Shown one piece after another: positions 1-8,954 of a stretch of 64,000 nt of DNA. The notes beneath the pieces were generated by a model. The model was not told the origin of the DNA and made no database searches. It was given only the letters and a program-made list of their open reading frames with translations. Position 1 is the first letter of the stretch, and the number at the start of each line of letters is the position of its first letter. The stretch comes from Euonymus europaeus (lineage: Eukaryota > Streptophyta > Magnoliopsida > Celastrales > Celastraceae), in NCBI GenBank assembly GCA_963580455.1, contig OY756967.1:9508501-9572500 (forward strand), read 5' to 3'. The position numbers were made by a program, and so were the translations under genes.

Positions 1-482
1 AGCAACTTTGATAGTCCGAAGTTGCTCAACTCTCTCTATGGAGGAGCTTTTAACGGTTTTTGTCCATTTGTCATAGAAAGTTGGTGTTTTGGCATCGAAA
101 TAACACTGGAAACTCATTTTCGTAAAATCTAACATAGAAGAACAATAAAAAGTGTAAACCGAGCAACTTTGATTGTCCGAAGTTGCTCTACTCTCTCTTT
201 GGAGGAGCTTTTAACGGTTTTTGTCCATTTGTCATAGAAAGTTGGTGTTTTGGCATCGAAATAACCCTGGAAATTCATTTTCGTAAAATCTAACATAGAA
301 GAACAACAAAAAGTGTACACCGAGCAACTTTGATTGTCCGAAGTTGCTCTACTCTCTCTATGTAGGAGCTTTTAACGGTTTTGTCTTTTTGTCATAGAAA
401 GTTGCTTTTTTGGCATCGAAATAACCCTGGAAGCTCATTTTCATAAAATTTAATATAAAAGAACAATAAAAAGTGTACACCG

Positions 483-642
483 AGCAACTTTGATCGTCCG
501 AAGTTGCTCAACTCTCTCTATGGAGGAGCTTTTAACGGTTTTGTCCATTTGTCATAGAAACTTAATGTTTTGGCATTGAAATAATCTTGGAAGCTTATAC
601 TCGTAAAATTTGACTTTGTAGAACAATATAAAGTGTACACCG
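483..642 (+). repeat. Monomer class A exemplar (160 bp)
   Basis: The middle reads CTTAATGTTTTGGCATTG instead of the usual GTTGCTGTTTTGGCATCG, and the tail is TTTGTAG or TTAGTAG followed by AACAATATAAAG. It has the AAGCTT (HindIII) site in GGAAGCTTATAC. Class A is the commonest recognisable class, nearly always followed by class B, and is present in every domain of the window. The CATTG here in place of CATCG looks like a fixed CpG transition. Confidence 0.85.
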
Positions 643-801
643 AGCAACTTTGATTGTCCGAAGTTGCTCAACTCTCTCTCTGGAGGAGCATTTAACGATT
701 TTGTCCATTTATCATAGAAAGTTGCTGTTTGGCATCAAAATAATCTTGGAAGCCTATACACGTAAAATTTGACATAAAAAAGAAATTAAAAGTGTACACC
801 G
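643..801 (+). repeat. Monomer class B exemplar (159 bp)
   Basis: Its head is CTCTCTCTGGAGGAGCATTT, with CTGG where other classes have ATGG and CATTT where they have CTTTT. It has one T fewer in GCTGTTTGGCATC, which accounts for the 159-bp length. The AAGCTT site is replaced by GAAGCCTATACACG, and the tail is ACATAAAAAAG followed by CAATAAA or AAATAAA. The monomer after B usually opens with AGCAACTTCG, which gives the longest dyad arms in the array. Confidence 0.85.
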
Positions 802-828
802 AGCAACTTCGATTGTCCGAAGTTGCTC
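801..828 (+). repeat. Junction dyad, 11-bp arm form
   Basis: The left arm GAGCAACTTCG (801-811) and right arm CGAAGTTGCTC (818-828) are perfect reverse complements around a 6-base loop, ATTGTC. This form occurs wherever the monomer opens with AACTTCG, mainly after a B or F monomer. Other monomers have AACTTTG and keep 9-bp arms GAGCAACTT / AAGTTGCTC with a 10-base loop. It could extrude as a cruciform or hairpin, or be a protein-binding dyad. No function is shown by sequence alone. Confidence 0.8.
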
Positions 829-961
829 AACTCTCTCTATGGAGGAGCTTTTCATGGTATTGTCCATTTGTCATAGAAAGTTGGTCTTTTGCCGTCGAAA
901 TAATCTTGGAAGCTTATACTGATAAAATTTGACATAAAAGAACATTAAAAAGTGTACACCG
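802..961 (+). repeat. Monomer class C exemplar (160 bp)
   Basis: It opens with AGCAACTTCGATTGTCCG, then has TTTTCATGGTATTG in place of TTTTAACGGTTTTG, GGTCTTTTGCCATCG (GCCGTCG in this copy), ACTGATAAAA and a tail AACATTAAAAAG. It usually follows class B. In the 44-51 kb zone it is replaced by a C-head/H-tail hybrid with CTTTTGGCATCGCAATAATC. Confidence 0.8.
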
Positions 962-1281
962 AGGAATTTTGATATTCGAAAGTTGCTCAACTCTCTCTAT
1001 GGAGGAGCTTTTTAGGGTATTGTCCATTTGTGATAGAAAGTTGCTCTTTTGCGATCGAAATAATATTGGAAGCGTATACCCATAAAATTTGACATAGAAG
1101 AACATTAAAAAGTATACACCGAGCAACTTTGATAGTCCGAAGTTGCTCAACTCTCTCTATGGAACGCTTTTAACGGTTTTTGTCCATTTGTCACAGAAAG
1201 TTGGTGTTTTGGCATCGAAATAACCCTGGAAACTCATTTTCGTAAAATCTAACATAGAAGAACAATAAAAAGTGTACACCG

Positions 1282-2080
1282 AGCAACTTTGATTGTCCGA
1301 AGTTGCTCAACTCTCTCTATGGAGGAGCTTTTAACGGTTTTGTCCATTTGTCATAGAAACTTAATGTTTTGGCATTGAAATAATCTTGGAAGCTTATACT
1401 CGTAAAATTTGACTTTGTAGAACAATATAAAGTGTACACCGAGCAACTTTGATCGTCCGAAGTTGCTCAACTCTCTCTTTGGAGGAGCTTTTAACGATTT
1501 TGTCCATTTGTCATAGAAAGTTGCTGTTTGGCATCGAAATAATCTTGGAAGCCTATACACGTAAAATTTGACATAAAAAAGAAATAAAAAGTGTACACCG
1601 AGCAACTTCGATTGTCCGAAGTTGCTCAACTCTCTCTATGGAGGAGCTTTTCATGGTATTGTCCATTTGTCATAGAAAGTTGGTCTTTTGCCGTCGAAAT
1701 AATCTTGGAAGCTTATACTGATAAAATTTGACATAGAAGAACGTTAAAAAGTGTACACCGAGCAACTTTGATAGTCGAAAGTTGCTCAACTCTCTCTATG
1801 GAGGAGCTTTTCAGGGTATTGTCCATTTGTGATAGAAAGTTGCTCTTTTGCGATCGAAATAATATTGGAAGCGTATACCCATAAAATTTGACATAGAAGA
1901 ACATTAAAAAGTATACACCGAGCAACTTTGATAGTCCGAAGTTGCTCAACTCTCTCTATGGAACGCTTTTAACGGTTTTTGTCCATTTGTCATAGAAAGT
2001 TGGTGTTTTGGCATCGAAATAACCCTGGAAACTCATTTTCGTAAAATCTAACATAGAAGAACAATAAAAAGTGTACACCG
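1282..2080 (+). repeat. 5-mer HOR copy 2 (A-B-C-D-E, 799 bp)
   Basis: This is the second copy of the preceding unit, with monomer starts at 1282, 1442, 1601, 1761 and 1921. Here E is followed by F at 2081, restoring the 6-monomer order A-B-C-D-E-F. It differs from copy 1 at scattered single bases, for example ATCATAG versus GTCATAG in B. Confidence 0.8.
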
Positions 2081-2559
2081 AGCAACTTTGATTGTCTGAA
2101 TTTGCTCTACTCTCTCTATGGAGGAGCTTTTAACGGTTTTGACTTTTTGTCATAGAAAGTTGCTTTTTTGGCATCGAAATAACCCTGGAAGCTCATTTTC
2201 GTAAAATTTAATATAAAAGAACAATAAAAAGTGTACACCGGGCAACAATGATCGTCCGAAGTTGCTCAACTCTCTCTATGGAGGAGCTTTTAACGGTTTT
2301 GTCCATTTGTCATAGAAACTTAATGTTTTGGCATTGAAATAATCTTGGAAGCTTATACTCGTAAAATTTGACTTTGTAGAACAATATAAAGTGTACACCG
2401 AGCAACTTTGATTGTCCGAAGTTGCTCAACTCTCTCTCTGGAGGAGCATTTAACAGTTTTGTCCATTTGTCATAGAAAGTTGTTGTTTGGCATCGAAATA
2501 ATCTTGGAAGCCTATACACGTAAAATTTGACATAAAAAAGCAATAAAAAGTGTACACCG

Positions 2560-3679
2560 GGCAACTTCGATTGTCCGAAGTTGCTCAACTCTCTCTATGG
2601 AGGAGCTTTTCATGGTATTGTCCATTTGTCATAGAAAGTTGGTCTTTTGCGATCGAAATAATATTGGAAGCGTATACCCATAAAATTTGACAAAGAAGAA
2701 CATTAAAAAGTATACACCGAGCAACTTTGATAGTCCGAAGATGCTCAACTCTCTCTATGGAGGAGCTTTTAACGGTTTTTGTCCATTTGTCATAGAAAGT
2801 TGGTGTTTTGGCATCAAAATAACACTGGAAACTCATTTTCGTAAAATCTAACATAGAAGAACAATAAAAAGTGTACACCGAGCAACTTTGATTGTCCGAA
2901 GTTGCTCTACTCTCTCTTTGGAGGACCTTTTAACGGTTTTGTCGTTTTGTCATAGAAAGTTGCTGTTTTCGCATCGAAATAACCCTGGAAGCTTATTTTC
3001 GTAAAATTTAACATAAAAGAACAATAAAAAGTGTACACCGAGCAACTTTGATTGTCCGAAGTTGCTCAACTCTCTCTATGGAGGAGCTTTTAACGGTTTT
3101 GTCCATTGGTCATAGAAAGTTGTTGTTTTGGCATCGAAATAATCGTGGAAGCTTATACTCATAAAATTTGACATAGAAGAACAATAAAAAGTGTACACCG
3201 AGCAACTTTGATTGTCCGAAGTTGCTCAACTCTCTCTATGGAGGAGCTTTTAACGGTTTTGTCCATTTGTCATAGAAACTTAATGTTTTGGCATTGAAAT
3301 AATCTTGGAAGCTTATACTCGTAAAATTTGACTTAGTAGAACAATATTAGGTGTACACCGAGAAACTTTGATTGTCCGAAGTTGCTCAACTCTCTCTCTG
3401 GAGGAGAATTTAACGGTTTTGTCCATTTGTCATAGAAAGTTGCTGTTTGGCATCGAAATAATCTTGGAAGCCTATACACGTAAAATTTGACATAAAAAAG
3501 CAATAAAAAGTGTACACCGAGCAACTTCGATTGTCCGAAGTTGCTCAACTCTCCCTATGGAGGAGCTTTTCATGGTATTGTCCATTTGTCATAGTAAGTT
3601 GGTCTTTTGCCATCGAAATAATCTTGGAAGCTTATACTGATAAAATTTCACATAGAAGAACATTAAAAAGTGTACACCG
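2560..3679 (+). repeat. 7-mer HOR copy 1 (D-E-F-H'-A-B-C, 1,120 bp)
   Basis: Monomer starts are about 2560, 2720, 2881, 3041, 3201, 3361 and 3520. The first monomer is a hybrid with a C head (CATGGTATTG) and a D tail (GCGATCG, GCGTATACCC). Its A monomer ends AATATTAGGTG and its B monomer has GGAGGAGAATTT. Both marks recur exactly 1,120 bp later. Confidence 0.75.
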
Positions 3680-3839
3680 AGCAACTTTGATAGTCCAAAG
3701 TTGCTCAACTGTCTCTATGGAGGAGCTTTTCAGGGTATTGTCGATTTGTCATAGAAAGTTGGTCTTTTGCGATCGAAATAATATTGGAAGCGTATACCCA
3801 TAAAATTTGACATAGAAGAACATTAAAAAGTATACACCG
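3680..3839 (+). repeat. Monomer class D exemplar (160 bp)
   Basis: It shows CAGGGTATTG (CAAGGTATTG further right), GGTCTTTTGCGATCG or GCCATCG, ATATTGGAAGCGTATACCC, and ends AACATTAAAAAGTATACACC. The AAGCTT site is lost (AAGCGT). The palindrome GTGTACAC at the monomer end is changed to GTATACAC, so an RsaI or BsrGI site is missing specifically at the end of this class. It is usually followed by E in the left domain and by I in the decamer domains. Confidence 0.8.
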
Positions 3840-4000
3840 AGCAACTTTGATAGTCCGAAGTTGCTCAACTCTCTCTATGGAGGAGCTTTTAACGGTTTTT
3901 GTCCATTTGTCATAGAAAGTTGGTGTTTTGGCATCGAAATAACACTGGAAACTCATTTTCGTAAAATCTAACATAGAAGAACAATAAAAAGTGTAAACCG
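3840..4000 (+). repeat. Monomer class E exemplar (161 bp)
   Basis: A five-T tract in ACGGTTTTTGTCC makes it 161 bp. Other marks are GGTGTTTTGGCATCG, ATAACACTGGAAACTCATT (ACCCTGG in most copies, or ATGACCCTGGAAACGCATT in the right two thirds of the window) and AAAATCTAACATAG. The head is typically GATAGTCCGAAG. The next monomer is usually F. Confidence 0.8.
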
Positions 4001-4799
4001 AGCAACTTTGATTGTCCGAAGTTGCTCTACTCTCTCTTTGGAGGAGCTTTTAACGGTTTTGTCATTTTGTCATAGAAAGTTGCTGTTTTGGCATCGAAAT
4101 AACCCTGGAATCTTATTTTCGTAAAATTTAACATAAAAGAACAATAAAAAGTGTACACCGAGCAACTTTGATTGTCCGAAGTTGCTCAACTCTCTCTATG
4201 GAGGAGCTTTTAACGGTTTTGTCCATTGGTCATAGAAAGTTGTTGTTTTGGCATCGAAATAATCCTGGAAGCTTATACTCATAAAATTTGACATAGAAGA
4301 ACAATAAAAAGTGTACACCGAGCAACTTTGATTGTCCGAAGTTGCTCAACTCTCTCTATGGAGGAGCTTTTAACGGTTTTGTCCATTTGTCATAGAAACT
4401 TAATGTTTTGGCATTGAAATAATCTTGGAAGCTTATACTCGTAAAATTTGACTTAGTAGAACAATATTAGGTGTACACCGAGAAACTTTGATTGTCCGAA
4501 GTTGCTCAACTCTCTCTCTGGAGGAGAATTTAACGGTTTTGTCCATTTGTCATAGAAAGTTGCTGTTTGGCATCGAAATAATCTTGGAAGCCTATACACG
4601 TAAAATTTGACATAAAAAAGCAATAAAAAGTGTACACCGAGCAACTTTGATGTTCCGAAGTTGCTCAACTCTCTTTATGGAGGAGCTTTTCGGGGTATTG
4701 TCCATTTGTCATAGAAAGTTGGTCTTTTGCGATCGAAATAATATTGGAAGCGTATACCCATAAAATTTGACATAGAAGAACGTTAAAAAGTATACACCG

Positions 4800-7673
4800 A
4801 GCAACTTTGATAGTCCGAAGTTGCTCAACTCTCTCTATGGAGGAGCTTTTAACGGTTTTTGTCTATTTGTCATAGAAAGTTGGTGTTTTGGCATCGAAAT
4901 AACCCTGGAAACTCATTTTCGTAAATCTAACATAGAAGAACAATAAAAAGTGTACACCGAGCAACTTTGATTGTCCGAAGTTGCTCTACTCTCTCTATGG
5001 AGGAGCTTTTAACGGTTTTGTCTTTTTGTCATAGAAAGTTGCTTTTTTGGCATCGAAATAACCCTGGAAGCTCATTTTCGTAAAATTTAATATAAAAGAA
5101 CAATAAAAAGTGTACACCGAGCAACTTTGATCGTCCGAAGTTGCTCAACTCTCTCTATGGAGGAGCTTTTAACGGTTTTGTCCATTTGTCATAGAAACTT
5201 AATGTTTTGGCATTGAAATAATCTTGGAAGCTTATACTCGTAAAATTTGACTTTGTAGAACAATATAAAGTGTACACCGAGCAACTTTGATTGTCCGAAG
5301 TTGCTCAACTCTCTCTCTGGAGGAGCATTTAACGGTTTTGTCCATTTGTCATAGAAAGTTGCTGTTTGGCATCGAAATAATCTTGGAAGCCTATACACGT
5401 AAAATTTGACATAAAAAAGAAATAAAAAGTGTACACTGAGCAACTTCGATTGTCCGAAGTTGCTCAACTCTCTCTATGGAGGAGCTTTTCATGGTATTGT
5501 CCATTTGTCATAGAAAGTTGGTCTTTTGCCGTCGAAATAATCTTGGAAGCTTATACTGATAAAATTTGACATAGAAGAACATTAAAAAGTGTACACCGAG
5601 CAACTTTGATAGTCGAAAGTTGCTCAACTCTCTCTATGGAGGAGCTTTTCAGGGTATTGTCCATTTGTCATAGAAATTGGTCTTTTGCGATCGAAATAAT
5701 ATTGGAAGCGTATACCCATAAAATTTGACATAGAAGAACATTAAAAAGTATACACCGAGCAACTTTGATAGTCCGAAGTTGCTCAACTCTCTCTATGGAG
5801 GAGCTTTTAACGGTTTTTGTCCATTTGTCACAGAAAGTTGGTGTTTTGGCATCGAAATAACCCTGGAAACTCATTTTCGTAAAATCTAACATAGAAGAAC
5901 AATAAAAAGTGTACACCGAGCAACTTTGATTGTCTGAAGTTGCTCTACTCTCTCTATGGAGGAGCTTTTAACGGTTTTGTCTTTTTGTCATAGAAAGTTG
6001 CTTTTTTGGCATCGAAATAACCCTGGAAGCTCATTTTCGTAAAATTTAATATAAAAGAACAGTAAAAAGTGTAAACCGAGCAACTTTGATCGTCCGAAGT
6101 TGCTCAACTCTCTCTTTGGAGGAGCTTTTAACGGTTTTGTCCATTTGTCATAGAAACTTAATGTTTTGGCATTGAAATAATCTTGGAAGCTTATACTCGT
6201 AAAATTTGACTTTGTAGAACAATAAAAAGTGTACACCGAGCAACTTTGATTGTCCGAAGTTGCTCTACTCTCTCTATGGAGGAGCTTTTAACGGTTTTGT
6301 CTTTTTGTCATAGAAAGTTGCTTTTTTGGCATCGAAATAACCCTGGAAGCTCATTTTCGTAAAATTTAATATAAAAGAACAATAAAAAGTGTACACCGAG
6401 CAACTTTGATCGTCCGAAGTTGCTCAACTCTCTCTATGGAGGAGCTTTTAACGGTTTTGTCCATTTGTCATAGAAACTTATTGTTTTGGCATTGAAATAA
6501 TCTTGGAAGCTTATACTCGTAAAATTTGACTTTGTAGAACAATATAAATTGTACACCGAGCAACTTTGATTGTCCTTGCTCAACTCTCTCTCGGGAGGAG
6601 CATTTAACGGTTTTGTCGATTTGTCATAGAAAGTTGTTGTTTGGCATCGAAGTAATCTTGGAAGCCTATACACGTAAAATTTGACATAAAAAAGCAATAA
6701 AAAGTGTACACCGAGCAACTTCGATTGTCCGAAGTTGCTCAACTCTCTCTATGGAGGAGCTTTTCGTGGTATTGTCCATTTGTCATAGAAAGTTGGTCTT
6801 TTGCCATCGAAATAATCTTGGAAGCTTAAACTGATAAAATTTGACATAGAAGAACATTAAAAAGTGTACACCGAGCAACTTTGATAGTCCAAAGTTGCTC
6901 AACTCTCTCTATGGAGGAGCTTTTCAGGGTATTGTCCATTTGTCATAGAAAGTTGGTCTTTTGCGATCGAAATAATATTGGAAGCGTATACCCATAAAAT
7001 TTGACATAGAAGAACATTAAAAAGTATACACCGAGCAACTTTGATAGTCCGAAGTTGCTCAACTCTCTCTATGGAGGAGCTTTTAACGGTTTTTGTCCAT
7101 TTGTCATAGAAAGTTGGTGTTTTGGCATCGAAATAACCCTGGAAACTCATTTTCGTAAAATCTAACATAGAAGAACAATAAAAAGTGTACACCGAGCAAC
7201 TTTGATTGTCCGAAGTTGCTCTACTCTCTCTATGGAGGAGCTTTTAACGGTTTTGTCTTTTTGTCATAGAAAGTTGCTTTTTTGGCATCGAAATAACCCT
7301 GGAAGCTCATTTTTGTAAAATTTAATATAAAAGAACAATATAAAGTGTACACCGAGCAACTTTGATTGTCCGAAGTTGCTCAACTCTCTCTCTGGATTAG
7401 CATTTAACGGTTTTGTCCATTTGTCATAGAAAGTTGCTGTTTGGCATCGAAATAATCTTGGAAGCCTATACACGTAAAATTTGACATAAAAAAGCAGTAA
7501 AAAGTGTACCCCGAGAAACTTCGATTGTCCGAAGTTGCTCAACTCTCTCTATGGAGGAGCTTTTCATGGTATTGTCTATTTGTCATAGAAAGTTGGTCTT
7601 TTGCCATCGAAATAATCTTGGAAGCTTATACTGATAAAATTTGACAAAGAAGAACGTTAAAAAGTGTACACCG
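4800..7673 (+). repeat. 6-mer domain, mixed A-B-C-D-E-F units
   Basis: Monomers run E-F-A-B-C-D-E-F-A-F-A-B-C-D-E-F/A-B-C. An extra F-A pair sits at about 6,239-6,558. At 7,199-7,357 an F head carries an A tail (AACAATATAAAG) and is followed by B, so one monomer was lost there. A 4-bp deletion removes GAAG from the dyad near 6,575. No J, H, G or I monomer was seen in this stretch. Confidence 0.75.
4960..5119 (+). repeat. Monomer class F exemplar (160 bp)
   Basis: The head is GAAGTTGCTCTACTCTC (CTAC instead of CAAC). It then has GTCTTTTTGTCATAG, GCTTTTTTGGCATCG, AACCCTGGAAGCTCATTTTCG and TTTAATATAAAAG or TTTAACATAAAAG. A second form, common after 20 kb, has GTCCTTTTGTC and GAAATTGCCCTGG. The next monomer is usually A. 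Confidence 0.8.
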
Positions 7674-7834
7674 AGCAACTTTGATAGTCCAAAGTTGCTC
7701 AACTCTCTCTATGGAGGAGCTTTTAACGGTTTTTGTCCATTTGTCATAGAAAGTTGGTGTTTTCGCACCGAAATAATCCTGGAAGCTCATTTTCGTAAAA
7801 TTTAACATAGAAGAACAATAAAAAGTGTACACCG
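7674..7834 (+). repeat. Monomer class J exemplar (161 bp)
   Basis: It opens with GATAGTCCAAAG, has the five-T tract, GGTGTTTTCGCACCG (TTTTCGCATCG elsewhere), AATAATCCTGGAAGCTCATT and AAAATTTAACATAG. It follows class C and precedes class H. This is the first J copy from the left; none was seen in the first 7.6 kb. Confidence 0.75.
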
Positions 7835-7994
7835 AGCAACTTTGATTGTCCGAAGTTGCTCTACTCTCTCTATGGAGGAGCTTTTAATGGTTTTGTCCAT
7901 TTGTCATACAAAGTTGCTGTTTTGGCATCGCAATAATCTTGGAAGCTTATACTCATAAAGTTTGACATAGAAGAACAATAAAACGTGTAGACTG
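7835..7994 (+). repeat. Monomer class H exemplar (160 bp)
   Basis: It is marked by GCTGTTTTGGCATCGCAATAATC and a tail AAAACGTGTAGAC (AAAACGTGTACACC in most copies). It lies between J and G in the decamer order. Its 3' half also appears fused to B heads (B/H hybrids, with TTTGTCTTAGAAAG) and to C heads. Confidence 0.75.
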
Positions 7995-8314
7995 AGCATC
8001 TTTGATGTTCCGAAATTGGTCAACTCTATCTATGAAGGAGCTTTTAACCGTTTTGTCTTTTTGTCATAGAAAGTTGCTGTTTTTGCATCGAAATAACCCT
8101 GGAAGCTCATTTTCGTAAAATTTGACATAGAAGAACAATAAAAAGTGTACACCGAGCAACTTTGATGTTCCGAAGTTCCTCAACTCTCTCTATGGAGGAG
8201 CTTTTCAAGGTATTGTCCATTAGTCATAGAAAGTTGGTCTTTTGCCATCGAAATAATATTGGAAGTGTATAGCCATAAAATTTGCCATAGAAGAACATTA
8301 AAAAGTATACACCG

Positions 8315-8474
8315 AGCAACTTTGATAGTCCGAAGTTGCTCAACTCTCTCTATGGAGGAGCTTTTAACGGTTTTTGTCCATTTGTCATAGAAAGTAGATG
8401 TTTTCGCATCGAATAATCCTCGAAGCTCATTTTCGTAAAATTTAACATAGAACAACATTAAAAAGTGTACACCG
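8315..8474 (+). repeat. Monomer class I exemplar (160 bp)
   Basis: It combines the five-T tract with GATGTTTTCGCATCGAATAATCC, where one A is missing from GAAATAATC, and CCTCGAAGCTCATTTTCG. The plus-one and minus-one changes cancel to 160 bp. It follows class D and precedes class E in the decamer order. Confidence 0.75.
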
Positions 8475-8954
8475 AGCAACTTTGATAGTCCGAAGTTGCT
8501 CAACTCTCTCTATGGAGGAGCTTTTAACGGTTTTTGTCCATTTGTCATAGAAAGTAGATGTTTTCGCATCGAATAATCCTCGAAGCTCATTTTCGTAAAA
8601 TTTAACATAGAAGAACAATAAAAAGTGTACACTGAGCAACTTTGATTGTCCGAAGTTGCTCTACTGTCTCTATTGAGGAGCTTTTAACGGTTTTGTCTTT
8701 TTGTCATAGAAAGTTGCTGTTTTGGCATCGAAATTGCCCTGGAAGCTCATTTTCGTATAATTTAACATAAAAGAACAATAAAAAGTTTACACCGAGCAAC
8801 TTCGATTGTCCGAAGTTGCTCAACTCTCTCTATGGAGGAGCTTTTAACGGTTTTGTCCATTTGTCATAGAAACTTAATGTTTTGGCATTGAAATAATCTT
8901 GGAAGCTTATACTCATAAAATTTGACATAGAAGAACAATAAAAAGTGTACACCG

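Larger units (their letters stand above)
483..1281 (+). repeat. 5-mer HOR copy 1 (A-B-C-D-E, 799 bp)
   Basis: Monomers start at 483, 643, 802, 962 and 1122. Rare marks shared with the next copy at the same spacing are GCCGTCGAAA (near 890 and 1,689), the class-D GCGATCG, and a shortened GGAACGCTTTTAAC in class E (near 1,160 and 1,960). Class F is missing between E and the next A, so this is a 6-mer with one unit deleted. Confidence 0.8.
3680..4799 (+). repeat. 7-mer HOR copy 2 (1,120 bp)
   Basis: Close identity with copy 1 runs over about 2,640-3,520 versus 3,760-4,640, including AATATTAGGTG at about 4,464 and GGAGGAGAATTT at about 4,520. The last monomer is a D (CGGGGTATTG, GCGATCG) where copy 1 has a C, so the duplication does not extend through it. 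Confidence 0.75.
7674..8954 (+). repeat. Transition into decamer-type monomers
   Basis: Monomers J (7674), H (7835), G with an F-like tail (7995), D (8155), I (8315), I (8475), F and A follow. These are the first J, H, G and I copies from the left edge. The two I monomers carry the same GTAGATGTTTTCGCATCGAA variant near 8,395 and 8,555, so they are a local single-monomer duplication. Confidence 0.75.

Noticed and set aside
483..642. Monomer built from four ~40-bp subrepeats
   Set aside because: The four 40-bp quarters do not align convincingly. Only AAGTTGCT occurs twice as a direct repeat (about 58 bp apart), plus its inverted copy.
801..828. Rho-independent terminator or tRNA-like hairpin
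   Set aside because: The stem is not followed by a terminator-type T-run, recurs every 160 bp without genes, and has no tRNA features. A satellite dyad is the simpler reading.
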